Assembly: GCF_030209175.1 (NCBI RefSeq)
Contig: NZ_JARVSM010000008.1
Coordinates: forward strand, 124,001 to 188,000
DNA from: Pseudomonas sp. efr-133-TYG-5
GTDB taxonomy: Bacteria > Pseudomonadota > Gammaproteobacteria > Pseudomonadales > Pseudomonadaceae
Direction of reading: 5' to 3'
Length of the DNA stretch: 64,000 bases
Shown here: in pieces, positions 18,236 through 27,411 of the stretch
Position numbering within the stretch: position 1 is the first letter of the stretch
How the letters are laid out: every line of letters starts with the position of its first letter
The notes under the pieces: model-generated
The model's database searches: none
The model's input: the letters and a program-made list of their open reading frames with translations, nothing else
What the model was told of the DNA's origin: nothing
Position numbers and translations under genes: made by a program

Positions 18236-18913
18236 TCAGTCGTCGAAGTCTTCCCAGCCGCCCATCTGCTTCCAGCGATTGACGATGCCGCAGAACAGCT
18301 CGGCGGTCTTCTCGGTGTCGTAACGCGCCGAATGCGCCTCACGCCCGTCGAAGTCGATGTCGGCGGCCTGACAGGCCTTGGCCAGTACGGTTTGCCCGTA
18401 AGCCAGACCCGCCAGTGTCGCGGTGTCGAAGCTGGAGAACGGGTGGAACGGGTTGCGCTTCATGTCCAGCCGCGCGACGGCGGCGTTGAGGAAGCCGAGG
18501 TCGAAGCTGCTGTTGTGGCCGACCAGGATCGCCCGCTTGCAGCCATTGGCCTTCAATGCCTTACGCACGCCACGGAAGATGTCGGTCAGCGCCGTCTCTT
18601 CGCTGACGGCCATGCGCAGCGGGTGATCGAGCTTGATCCCGGTGAATTCCAGCGCGGCGGCTTCAATGTTGGCGCCTTCGAACGGCTCGACCCGGAAGAA
18701 GTAGGTGTGATCGGGGTAGACGAAACCCTTTTCATCCATGGCGATGGTGGTCGCGGCAATCTCCAGCAATGCGTCGGTGGCCGAGTTGAAGCCACCGGTT
18801 TCTACGTCGACGACGACCGGCAGGTATCCGCGAAAGCGTGCTGCCATCGGGTGACGGGAACCGCCGCCACCACCTTGACCGTCCAGTTCATCGTCGAAAT
18901 GGTCTTCACTCAC
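18236..18913 (-). CDS. rnt: Ribonuclease T
   Basis: Encodes a 225-residue DEDDh 3'-5' exoribonuclease that trims tRNA and other stable RNA 3' ends. Exo motifs are VVDVETGGF (D, E), ILVGHNSSFDLGFL (D) and the late EAHSARYDTEKT (H, D). It has a glycine-rich N-terminal extension before PMAARFRGYLPVVVDVE. Its start overlaps the pyrC stop in an ATGA (18910-18913), as in other pseudomonads. Confidence 0.96.
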   Translation of the reverse strand: MSEDHFDDELDGQGGGGGSRHPMAARFRGYLPVVVDVETGGFNSATDALLEIAATTIAMDEKGFVYPDHTYFFRVEPFEGANIEAAALEFTGIKLDHPLRMAVSEETALTDIFRGVRKALKANGCKRAILVGHNSSFDLGFLNAAVARLDMKRNPFHPFSSFDTATLAGLAYGQTVLAKACQAADIDFDGREAHSARYDTEKTAELFCGIVNRWKQMGGWEDFDD

Positions 18914-19956
18914 GCGTGTTCCTCCAGCAGGCGCCAGCGCAGTTTTTCACCGGCGCGCAGCGGGATAACGGTCAGCTCGCCGAATGGCAGGCTGGTCGGG
19001 GCAGTCCATTCTTCACGCACCAGGGTGATGCGATCGGTGTTCGCCGGCAGGCCGTAGAAGCGCGGGCCGTTGAGGCTGGCGAAGGCTTCGAGCTTGTCCA
19101 GCGCGTTGCGTTGTTCGAACGCTTCGGCGTACAGCTCGATGGCGGCATACGCGGTGTAGCAACCGGCACAGCCGCAGGCGGCTTCCTTGGCGTGCTGGGC
19201 ATGCGGCGCCGAGTCGGTGCCGAGGAAGAACTTCGCGCTGCCACTGGTGGCGGCGTCGAGCAGGGCTTCCTGATGCGTGTTGCGCTTGAGGATCGGCAGG
19301 CAATAGAAGTGCGGCCGGATCCCGCCCACCAGCATGTGGTTGCGGTTGTACAGCAGGTGATGCGCGGTGATGGTCGCGCCGACGTTGGCCGAAGCCTCGT
19401 TGACGAACTGCACGGCATCGCCGGTGGTGATGTGTTCGAACACCACTTTGAGCGTCGGGAAACGCTCGACCACGCGGCGCATGTGCTCATCGATGAAGAT
19501 TTTCTCGCGATCGAACACATCGACATCGCCACGGGTGACTTCACCGTGGATCAGCAGCGGCATGCCGACTTCGGCCATGGCCTCCAGCGCCGGGAAGATC
19601 TTGTCGATGCTGGTGACCCCGGAATCGGAGTTGGTGGTCGCGCCGGCCGGGTACAGCTTGGCCGCATGGACGAAACCGCTGGCCTTGGCCTGGCGGATTT
19701 CTTCGGGCTGGGTGCGGTCGGTGAGGTACAGCACCATCAACGGCTCGAAACCACTGCCGGCCGGGCGGGCAGCGAGAATCCGCTGGCGATAGCCGTCGGC
19801 TTCAGCGGCGTTGCGCACCGGCGGTACCAGGTTGGGCATGATGATGGCGCGACCAAAGGTGCGCGCGACATCCGCAACGGTATTGGTCAACACGGCACCA
19901 TCGCGAAGATGAATGTGCCAGTCGTCGGGACGCAGCAGGGTCAGGCGGTCGGACAT
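18910..19956 (-). CDS. pyrC: Dihydroorotase PyrC (type II)
   Basis: Encodes a 348-residue zinc amidohydrolase that closes carbamoyl aspartate to dihydroorotate in pyrimidine synthesis. Metal ligands are in PDDWHIHLRDG (HxH); the metal-bridging region is KLYPAGATTNSDSG, followed by LLIHGEV, VFEHITT and FLGTDSAPH. Length and motifs match the short E. coli-type enzyme. It is the first gene of the pyrC-rnt pair. Confidence 0.97.
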   Translation of the reverse strand: MSDRLTLLRPDDWHIHLRDGAVLTNTVADVARTFGRAIIMPNLVPPVRNAAEADGYRQRILAARPAGSGFEPLMVLYLTDRTQPEEIRQAKASGFVHAAKLYPAGATTNSDSGVTSIDKIFPALEAMAEVGMPLLIHGEVTRGDVDVFDREKIFIDEHMRRVVERFPTLKVVFEHITTGDAVQFVNEASANVGATITAHHLLYNRNHMLVGGIRPHFYCLPILKRNTHQEALLDAATSGSAKFFLGTDSAPHAQHAKEAACGCAGCYTAYAAIELYAEAFEQRNALDKLEAFASLNGPRFYGLPANTDRITLVREEWTAPTSLPFGELTVIPLRAGEKLRWRLLEEHA

Positions 19957-20115
19957 GAGGGGATTCCAGGCGGGTCAAACTGAGGCGAATGCTACCGGAA
20001 AAGACTCTTGCAGGCACTCGCTATCAAGTTTTGCGACGAGCGTCCGATATCCACTAGGTATGCCGTAAACATGTATGTATCGGTCTTTTTGTTGTAGAAG
20101 CCAATGGAGCCTCCC

Positions 20116-21024
20116 GTGCGCCAGCGTTATTTAGCCTTGCTCAGTGTGTTTGCCAGCCTCCCGGCGATGGCGCTGACCTACCAGACCCGTCTGGAGAACA
20201 TTGAGTGGACGGTCGAGGGCGACAAGTTCGAATGCCGCCTGACGCAGCCGATCACCGATTTCGGCTCGGGCCAGTTCGTGCGCAAGGCCGGCGAGCAGGC
20301 GATCTTCCGCCTCAACGCCTACAACGCGATGCTCGGCGGCGGTTCGGCGACGTTGCTCGCGGCGGCGGCGCCATGGCAGCCGGGGCGCAACGACATCAAC
20401 CTGGGCAGCGTCAGGATCGGTACCGGCAACGTGCTGTTCAACAGCTCACAATCGCAGGCCGGCGGATTGATCAGCGGGCTGCTTGATGGTCGCAGTCCGG
20501 TGGTGCGCCGTGCGTCTGGCGATGGTCGGGTGTCGGAAGTGCGCCTGTTGCCGGTCAAGTTCAGCAAGGCGTTCAACGACTATCAGACCTGCGTGGCGAA
20601 ACTGCTGCCGCAGAATTTCGACCAGGTGAAACAATCGCAGATCGGCTTCCCCGGCGAAGGCATCGAACTGGATGCCGCCGCTCGTGCCAAGCTGCAAGTG
20701 ATGCTCGAATACATGAAGGCTGATCCGTCGGTCAATCACATCGAGCTCGACGGCCATTCCGACAACAGCGGCAACCGCCTGACCAACCGCGAGCTGTCGC
20801 GCCGGCGCGCGCTGGCCGTGGTCGACTTCTTCAAGGCCAACGGCATCCAGGAATCGCAGATCACCGTGCGTTTCCACGGTGAGCGCTACCCCCTGGTGCC
20901 GAATACCAATGCCGCCAACCGGGCGAAGAACCGCCGGGTCAATGTGCACCTGACGCGTGTGGCACCGACCAGCGTTCTCGCGCCCCAGGCCAGCACGCCC
21001 GCCAGCACTGCGGCGACTTCCTGA
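20116..21024 (+). CDS. motY: Sodium/proton flagellar motor protein MotY (OmpA-like)
   Basis: Encodes about 302 residues. A signal peptide ends near ASLPAMA-LTYQ. An N-terminal MotY-specific domain covers about 20-160. A C-terminal OmpA-type peptidoglycan-binding domain has IELDGHSDNSGNRLTNRELSRRRALAVVDFF. MotY forms the T-ring of polar flagella and helps the stators bind. I prefer the GTG at 20116 because GGAG lies six bases upstream; an ATG at 20104 would add four residues. Isolated from flagellar clusters, as is usual. Confidence 0.9.
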   Translation: MRQRYLALLSVFASLPAMALTYQTRLENIEWTVEGDKFECRLTQPITDFGSGQFVRKAGEQAIFRLNAYNAMLGGGSATLLAAAAPWQPGRNDINLGSVRIGTGNVLFNSSQSQAGGLISGLLDGRSPVVRRASGDGRVSEVRLLPVKFSKAFNDYQTCVAKLLPQNFDQVKQSQIGFPGEGIELDAAARAKLQVMLEYMKADPSVNHIELDGHSDNSGNRLTNRELSRRRALAVVDFFKANGIQESQITVRFHGERYPLVPNTNAANRAKNRRVNVHLTRVAPTSVLAPQASTPASTAATS

Positions 21025-21153
21025 CCCGGCGGTCATCGTCGCGCTCTCGACAGATTCTGTCGCTTTGTCGTCTTAAGCTGTCGCGCCTCTGTAAATTATC
21101 GCGTTTGGGCGGTAGACTCCTCGGCTTTCCGTAGAACCCCGTGGAGTGATGGC

Positions 21154-22371
<1,218 letters not shown>

Positions 22372-22392
22372 TGCTGCGAGGCGGTAAATGAG

Positions 22393-22431
22393 AAGGGCGG
22401 TCATGTTTCGCACATGACCGCCCTTTTTTTT
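22393..22431 (+). terminator. Intrinsic terminator of argG
   Basis: A 14-bp perfect stem (AAGGGCGGTCATGT / ACATGACCGCCCTT) followed by a T-run. Confidence 0.93.
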
Positions 22432-22483
22432 GCAAAAACCTTCGTCTGCCCGGTGGCTGTCGGCCGAGTTTGCCGGGCCCGGG

Positions 22484-23125
22484 TCAGAGTCTTCCGGCGA
22501 CGGTCAAGCCATGTGAGCTTGCGTTATAGACAATGCAGAAGGTGCTGCCGGTATGTTTCTTCGCCTGCCGGGTGCGGTGTAACAGCCTTTCCCTGAGTAA
22601 AGGATCGGAGCGCTGACTGGTCAGCAGTACGATCATTCGGGAATACTGCCGCTCGGCCTGGCGGATATTGTCGAGCACCATGGCGATGCCGGCTTCTGTT
22701 TCCATTTGCCGCACATCGACTATCTGCAGGCTGCGCACGGACTCGGGCAAATGAACGTCGTGCTCGATCAGCAGGTTGCTGGCGCCCGGCCTGTTGTCGG
22801 GTGGATCCGTCGTGGTGTGGGGACGCTGAGTACTTCTGCTCGCGGGCGTTTCTTCAACTTTCAAATGGGCCAGGTCGCCCGCCTTCAGGAAGTTCTTGTC
22901 CTTTTCGAAGTCCGAGGGCGAATAAAGTGAACGGTAGTTGAAGTTGAGCGTAACAAAGAACAGCAACAACAGATAAAACGGAAAGCCGATCAGGAACCAC
23001 ACGTATATTTCACGCTCCTTGTTTTCCAGAAAGGGCAGGGATACTGCAGCGGAGGTTTCCGAGATGGCGGCAAATATGGCAATGACCGTCATCGGATTGG
23101 TGATTTTCTTTTTGATCTTCAGCAT
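22484..23125 (-). CDS. Hypothetical two-helix membrane protein
   Basis: Encodes 213 residues that I do not recognise. Two membrane segments are near residues 12-34 (MTVIAIFAAISETSAAVSL) and 41-64 (YVWFLIGFPFYLLLLFFVTL). A hydrophilic C-terminal domain of about 145 residues follows, with an SLQIVDVRQMETEAG strand-helix region and an ending CIVYNASSHG. The region is less GC-rich than its neighbours. It faces away from the BvgA-like regulator 0.5 kb downstream on the + strand. The function is unknown; an accessory gene is possible. Confidence 0.7.
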   Translation of the reverse strand: MLKIKKKITNPMTVIAIFAAISETSAAVSLPFLENKEREIYVWFLIGFPFYLLLLFFVTLNFNYRSLYSPSDFEKDKNFLKAGDLAHLKVEETPASRSTQRPHTTTDPPDNRPGASNLLIEHDVHLPESVRSLQIVDVRQMETEAGIAMVLDNIRQAERQYSRMIVLLTSQRSDPLLRERLLHRTRQAKKHTGSTFCIVYNASSHGLTVAGRL

Positions 23126-23636
23126 GGGCAGCTCTCATCAATACAGGTTCTCTCATGGAATGTTCGTGGGGTTCGGAAACAGGGCAGGCTGTGCGCCTCT
23201 TGTTTAATTGGCTGGGCGGCTTTTTTTTCAGTGTTTATAGTAAACATCACTCTTTTAACAGCGCGGTGTTGTTTCATAAGTTTGTCGTGGACGAGAAGTC
23301 CGCTCGGGACAAGTCTGTAAGGCGTTGGTGCCGTAGCGCAGGCTGGGTTAAACACATTCATGATTGCATTGATAAGGACATTTCCGACGCGGGAGGACGC
23401 CGAAGGCCGGTGCTTTTCCATCTCCGAGTGTTGAAAAACGTCTTTTAGATCCGCTGTTTGATCAGGGTGAATGCGTTGCGCGCGTACATAGGCGCGATTT
23501 TTTGTAGGAATAATCTTTGTTGGCTGTAGGGAATGTCTCTTGGTGCAAGTCGACAGGAACTCCGGCATGCCATGGGTGAAATGACTACGTTATTGTGCTG
23601 GCTCTAAAAATTCGAACAGCGAAACTGGACTTGCCC
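23126..23636. other. AT-rich intergenic region without supported gene
   Basis: This 511-base gap lies between divergent genes and is clearly richer in A/T than the surrounding coding DNA. It should carry both promoters. Two overlapping frames on opposite strands (23155-23448 and 23119-23568) lack ribosome sites and protein-like composition. A small RNA is possible but I see no clear promoter-terminator pair. Confidence 0.5.
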
Positions 23637-24263
23637 ATGAATAAAGTGCTGATCGTGGATGATCACCCCGTCATTCGTCTTGCGGTACGTATGCTGATGG
23701 AGCGTCATGGCTACGAAGTCATTGCAGAAACCGATAATGGAGTGGACGCCTTACAACTTGCCCGTGAACAAATGCCGGACATTGTCATTCTGGATATCGG
23801 AATTCCCAAACTTGATGGTCTTGAAGTTATTGCACGATTGACCACGACGGCAATGCCGTTGAAAGTTCTGGTGTTGACGTCCCAGGCACCGGGGCATTTT
23901 TCCATGCGCTGCATGCAGTCGGGGGCCGCGGGTTATGTCTGCAAGCAACAGGACCTGACCGAGTTGCTCAGTGCGATCAAGGCGGTTTTGTCGGGCTACA
24001 GCTATTTCCCCAACCAGGCCTTGCATACGGTGCGTACCAGTCTGGGCAATGCCAGCGAAGCGGACATGGTCGATCGCCTCTCCGGGCGGGAAATGATGGT
24101 GCTGCAGCAACTGGCGCGCGGCAAGACCAACAAGGAAATTGCCGATGGCATGTTTCTCAGCAATAAAACCGTGAGCACCTACAAGACCCGGTTGTTATTG
24201 AAGCTCAATGCCCGTTCGCTGGTGGATCTGATCGAACTGGCGCAACGCAATGGACTGGTCTGA
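23637..24263 (+). CDS. BvgA/EvgA/RocA-like response regulator (NarL family)
   Basis: Encodes 208 residues. The receiver domain spans residues 1-120, with phosphoacceptor Asp53 (VILDIGIPKLDGLEVIARL). The LuxR/NarL helix-turn-helix is near 145-205 (LSGREMMVLQQLARGKTNKEIADGMFLSNKTVSTYKTRLL). The protein resembles Bordetella BvgA and P. aeruginosa RocA1 closely, including the GAAGYVCK segment (recalled sequences). The start MNKVLIVDDHP is chosen over an upstream frame by family fit. No histidine kinase is adjacent, so it is an orphan whose sensor lies elsewhere. Confidence 0.9.
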   Translation: MNKVLIVDDHPVIRLAVRMLMERHGYEVIAETDNGVDALQLAREQMPDIVILDIGIPKLDGLEVIARLTTTAMPLKVLVLTSQAPGHFSMRCMQSGAAGYVCKQQDLTELLSAIKAVLSGYSYFPNQALHTVRTSLGNASEADMVDRLSGREMMVLQQLARGKTNKEIADGMFLSNKTVSTYKTRLLLKLNARSLVDLIELAQRNGLV

Positions 24264-24317
24264 GGGGGAACAACCGCCGCTCGTACCAGCCGGGCTCATT
24301 CAACCGGCATTGGAAAG

Positions 24318-24347
24318 TTAAAAGCCTCCGGTTCAGGAGGCTTTTAA
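24318..24347. terminator. Bidirectional intrinsic terminator
   Basis: A 12-bp perfect stem (TTAAAAGCCTCC / GGAGGCTTTTAA) with 6-base loop between the response regulator and the PA3496-like gene. Confidence 0.85.
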
Positions 24348-24350
24348 ATA

Positions 24351-24530
24351 TCACAGATCAAAATCGTAATCGGCCAATTGCTTTTGCAGTCGGCGCTCTT
24401 CTAACAGGTTATCGATGGTGCGGCGTTTGCTCAGGTTGGTCTTGGCGACTTCGACCACCGGTTCTGCGTCATCGGCCTCCGTGGCGATAAAGTCGTCATC
24501 CGCTTCCAATTGCTCTTTGCTGGTACTCAT
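24351..24530 (-). CDS. PA3496-family small acidic protein
   Basis: Encodes 59 residues: an acidic N-terminal half (SKEQLEADDDFIATEADDAEP) and a basic helical end (KTNLSKRRTIDNLLEERR...). This pattern and the position next to nth match P. aeruginosa PA3496, whose family is annotated as a putative envelope-integrity protein. There is no signal peptide, so that function is uncertain. GAGTTGA precedes the start. Confidence 0.8.
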   Translation of the reverse strand: MSTSKEQLEADDDFIATEADDAEPVVEVAKTNLSKRRTIDNLLEERRLQKQLADYDFDL

Positions 24531-24636
24531 AAGTCAACTCCAGGCTGAGACTGCCTTTGGCGCTCCTTATATCGATATTCCAGCGGCGGGTAAAAAAGAT
24601 TTTTTCAATCGAACATTCAATAAACTTAATAGCCGG

Positions 24637-25275
24637 TCAATCGTCCGAGGTTTTGTGTTTGTACTCGCACAAGTCCTCGATCCGACAGCTGCCGCACCGC
24701 GGCTTGCGCGCCAGGCACACATAACGCCCGTGCAGAATCAGCCAGTGGTGGGAATCGAGCAGATATTCCCTGGGCACGAATTTCATCAGTTTCTTTTCTA
24801 CTTCGACAACGTTCTTGCCCGGGGCAATGCCGGTGCGATTGCTGACCCGGAAAATATGCGTGTCGACCGCCATGGTCAGTTGCCGGAACGCCGTATTGAG
24901 CACCACGTTGGCCGTCTTGCGCCCGACGCCGGGCAGCGCTTCGAGTTCTTCGCGGGTCTGCGGCACTTCGCCGTTGTGGCGTTCGACCAGCAGGCGGCAG
25001 GTCTCGATCACGTTTTTCGCCTTGCTGTTATACAGGCCGATGGTCTTGATGTATTCCGACAGGCCCTCGACCCCCAGCGCATGAATCGCCGCCGGCGTAT
25101 TGGCCACCGGGTACAGTTTCGCCGTGGCCTTGTTCACGCCAACGTCAGTCGATTGCGCCGAAAGAATCACCGCGATCAGCAGTTCGAATGGCGAGGAATA
25201 GGCCAGTTCGGTCTTCGGTTCCGGGTTGTCTTCATGCAGTCGGCGGAAAATTTCCAGGCGTTTTGCAGCATTCAT
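24637..25275 (-). CDS. nth: Endonuclease III (Nth)
   Basis: Encodes a 212-residue base-excision-repair glycosylase and AP lyase for oxidised pyrimidines. The helix-hairpin-helix LPGVGRKTANVVL contains the catalytic lysine, followed by the catalytic aspartate in AVDTHIFRVSNR. The C-terminal [4Fe-4S] motif is C-x6-C-x2-C-x5-C (CLARKPRCGSCRIEDLC). The start MNAAKRLEIF overlaps the rsxE stop in an ATGA, so it is the last gene of the rsx operon, as in many gammaproteobacteria. Confidence 0.97.
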   Translation of the reverse strand: MNAAKRLEIFRRLHEDNPEPKTELAYSSPFELLIAVILSAQSTDVGVNKATAKLYPVANTPAAIHALGVEGLSEYIKTIGLYNSKAKNVIETCRLLVERHNGEVPQTREELEALPGVGRKTANVVLNTAFRQLTMAVDTHIFRVSNRTGIAPGKNVVEVEKKLMKFVPREYLLDSHHWLILHGRYVCLARKPRCGSCRIEDLCEYKHKTSDD

Positions 25276-25829
25276 GGGTGATGCGATTCCTTTGCTGAAG
25301 CGGTAGGGCGGGTCCAGGCCTGGTGGGCCGCGAGCAGTAGACCGAGGAGGATAAACGCCCCCGGCACCAGCGTCGCCAGTGTCAGGCCTTTGCTGAACAC
25401 GATCAGGCCGCCGATGCTGCCGTGTCCGATCAGCTCGCGCAACAACGCCAGCGCCAGCAGCAACCCGGCAAACAACGCACAAAGCTTCAGGGCGGCGGTG
25501 CGCGGTTGGCGATAGAAACCATGGTGTTCCAGCACCACGCATTGCAGGGCGAGCAACCCGCTGTAGAGCGCGATTGTCTGCTGCCATGGCAGCGCCCAGC
25601 GCTGCAGGAGGAGGTCGAAACAATTAGCCAGCGTAGCCGCCAGCACCAGGCTGGCCAGCAACAGCGCCTGCGCCGTCAGACGTGGGCGCAATGGCCGCAT
25701 GCACACGGCATAGGCGCCGATCACCGCAACAAACATCAGCAGCGTCAGCAGCGCAGCGTGCAGCGATTGCGTGGCGCCCAGGAGCAGGACCAGCATCAGT
25801 GAGTTGGCCAGCGTCGCCGTGGTTTTCAT
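25272..25829 (-). CDS. rsxE: Divergent Rnf/Rsx complex subunit E
   Basis: Encodes a 185-residue integral membrane protein with about six hydrophobic helices, shorter than E. coli RsxE (231). Conserved features include ALLRELIGHGSI and LTLATLVPGAFILLGLLLA. In known Rnf complexes RnfA and RnfE share an intramembrane [2Fe-2S] cluster through two cysteines each. Here the first position reads LLGAT (expected LLGLC) and only the second cysteine (Cys97, LQCVV) remains. It overlaps rsxG and nth by four bases each. Family call rests on context plus these motifs. Confidence 0.82.
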   Translation of the reverse strand: MKTTATLANSLMLVLLLGATQSLHAALLTLLMFVAVIGAYAVCMRPLRPRLTAQALLLASLVLAATLANCFDLLLQRWALPWQQTIALYSGLLALQCVVLEHHGFYRQPRTAALKLCALFAGLLLALALLRELIGHGSIGGLIVFSKGLTLATLVPGAFILLGLLLAAHQAWTRPTASAKESHHP

Positions 25830-26431
25830 GTGCCGCCCCCCAGGAGTGCCGACCGTTGCTCGTCGAAGTAGCGCAGCGCATCGTGGAGGGCGTTGATCGC
25901 TGCCCGCGACGTGATCGTGGCACCGGCCATCTGGTCGAATTGTCCCTGATCCTTTTTCAACGCCCAGCCTGCGTCTGCGGGTTCACTGCGCGATTTGCCG
26001 GAAAACCCCTGCAGCCAGCCATTCGGCCAGTCCGCGATGTGCCCGCCAAGCGCCGGGGTTTCGCTCTGGGCGAGCGTCTTTACCCCGAGCAGACGGCCGC
26101 TGGCATCGATGGCGATCAACAATTCGATGCTGCCGGCATAGCCCGGGGTCTGGCTGCGCAGCAGCACCGCGACAGGCTGGCCATGGCGGGTCGCCCGATA
26201 GCCGCCGAGCAGTTTGCTGTGCGCGAGATCGACCGCATTCAGTGCCAGTGGCTGCTGCAGCGGTTGATTGTCATAGCTGTCGGGCGGTAGCACATCGAGC
26301 AGTTTGCGACTGTCGATCAGCTGCTGTTCGGTGGCGATCTGCGGCGCGCTGGCATGCTCCACCAGCCAGGTCATGCCGATGCCGGCAACGGCCAGCAACG
26401 CCACGCTGATCAGGCTGGCGGAGCGATTCAT
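25826..26431 (-). CDS. rsxG: Rnf/Rsx complex flavoprotein subunit G
   Basis: Encodes a 201-residue periplasm-facing subunit with one N-terminal membrane helix (residues 5-24) and a domain carrying covalent FMN. The flavinylation motif is DQMAGATITS near residue 170, where ApbE attaches FMN to the threonine. E. coli has SGAT; the alanine variant still fits the D-x-x-x-G-A-T pattern. The start overlaps the rsxD stop by four bases. Homology is clear through GYAGSIELLIAIDASGRLLGV and HIADWPNGWLQGFSGKS. Confidence 0.9.
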   Translation of the reverse strand: MNRSASLISVALLAVAGIGMTWLVEHASAPQIATEQQLIDSRKLLDVLPPDSYDNQPLQQPLALNAVDLAHSKLLGGYRATRHGQPVAVLLRSQTPGYAGSIELLIAIDASGRLLGVKTLAQSETPALGGHIADWPNGWLQGFSGKSRSEPADAGWALKKDQGQFDQMAGATITSRAAINALHDALRYFDEQRSALLGGGT

Positions 26432-27411
26432 GGGTTCACCGGTGCCTGGCGGCGATTGGCCAGGCGTTCCAGCGCGGGGACGCACAGGTTCATCAACAGC
26501 ACCGCGAACGCCACGCCGTCGGGATAACCGCCCCAGGTACGGATCAGATAAGTCAGACCGCCCACGCCGACCCCGAACAGCAGGCGTGCCAGCGCACTTT
26601 TCGCTCCGGACACCGGTTCGGTGACGATGAAGAAGGCGCCCAGCATGGTCGCCCCGCTCAGCAGATGAAACAGCGGCGAACCGTGGGAATCGGAGCCCGA
26701 ACCGTTCCAGCACAGCAGGCTGATGACGAACAGGCTGGCCAGCATGCCGACCGGGGCGTGCCAGGCAATCACCCGCCGTTGCAGCAACCACAGGCCACCG
26801 GCGAGGAATCCGAGGTTGACCCATTCCATGGCATGCGCGCCGAAACGCCCGAACGCCGGGTTGCCGGCAAACAATTCGTCGATGGTCAGACTTTTATTGA
26901 TGCGCAGACTGTCCAGCGCCGTAGCCTGCACCCAGGCGTCCGGCGCCTGCCCTGCCGCGAACACCTGTTGCACGGCGGCGGAAAACCCCATGCCCTGCGC
27001 CGGCCACTGCGTCATCGGCTGCGGGAACAGCACGATCGCCAGTGCCAGGCCGAGCATCGCCGGGTTGAACGGGTTTTTGCCAACGCCGCCGTAAAGATGC
27101 TTGCCGAACAGCAAGCCCGCGGCAATCGCCACCATCGGCAGCCACCATGGGCAATAGGGTGGCAGGGCGATGGTCAGCAGCGTGGCGCTGACCAGCGCGC
27201 TGCCGTCGCTCAGCGTCGCCTGCACCGGTTGGCGGCGCAGACGAATGACGGCGGCCTCCAGGGTCAGTGCGCTCAGCACGGCCAGCAGCCAATTGAACAA
27301 CACCCCCCAACCATAAAACCACACCAGCGCCAGCAGCCCCGGCAGCGTCGCCAGCAGGACTTGCTGCATGGCCTGTTGCAGGCGCTCGTCGCGGATTTCA
27401 GGGGCTGACAT
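26428..27411 (-). CDS. rsxD: Rnf/Rsx complex membrane subunit D
   Basis: Encodes a 327-residue polytopic inner-membrane subunit with covalent FMN, attached at the threonine in LLSGATMLGAFFIVTEP. Other family motifs are GLLFGKHLYGGVGKNPFNPAML and RTWGGYPDGVAFAVLLMN. The gene begins 14 bases inside the end of rsxB; in the usual operon rsxC sits between these two genes and here it does not. Confidence 0.93.
   Translation of the reverse strand: MSAPEIRDERLQQAMQQVLLATLPGLLALVWFYGWGVLFNWLLAVLSALTLEAAVIRLRRQPVQATLSDGSALVSATLLTIALPPYCPWWLPMVAIAAGLLFGKHLYGGVGKNPFNPAMLGLALAIVLFPQPMTQWPAQGMGFSAAVQQVFAAGQAPDAWVQATALDSLRINKSLTIDELFAGNPAFGRFGAHAMEWVNLGFLAGGLWLLQRRVIAWHAPVGMLASLFVISLLCWNGSGSDSHGSPLFHLLSGATMLGAFFIVTEPVSGAKSALARLLFGVGVGGLTYLIRTWGGYPDGVAFAVLLMNLCVPALERLANRRQAPVNP

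Noticed and set aside
23119..23568. Two overlapping frames on opposite strands in the AT-rich gap (23119-23568 minus, 23155-23448 plus)
   Set aside because: No ribosome sites, no recognisable motifs, mutually overlapping; the gap is more likely regulatory.
27398..27411. Degraded rsxC remnant between rsxB and rsxD
   Set aside because: The two genes overlap by 14 bases, so no space exists for a remnant.
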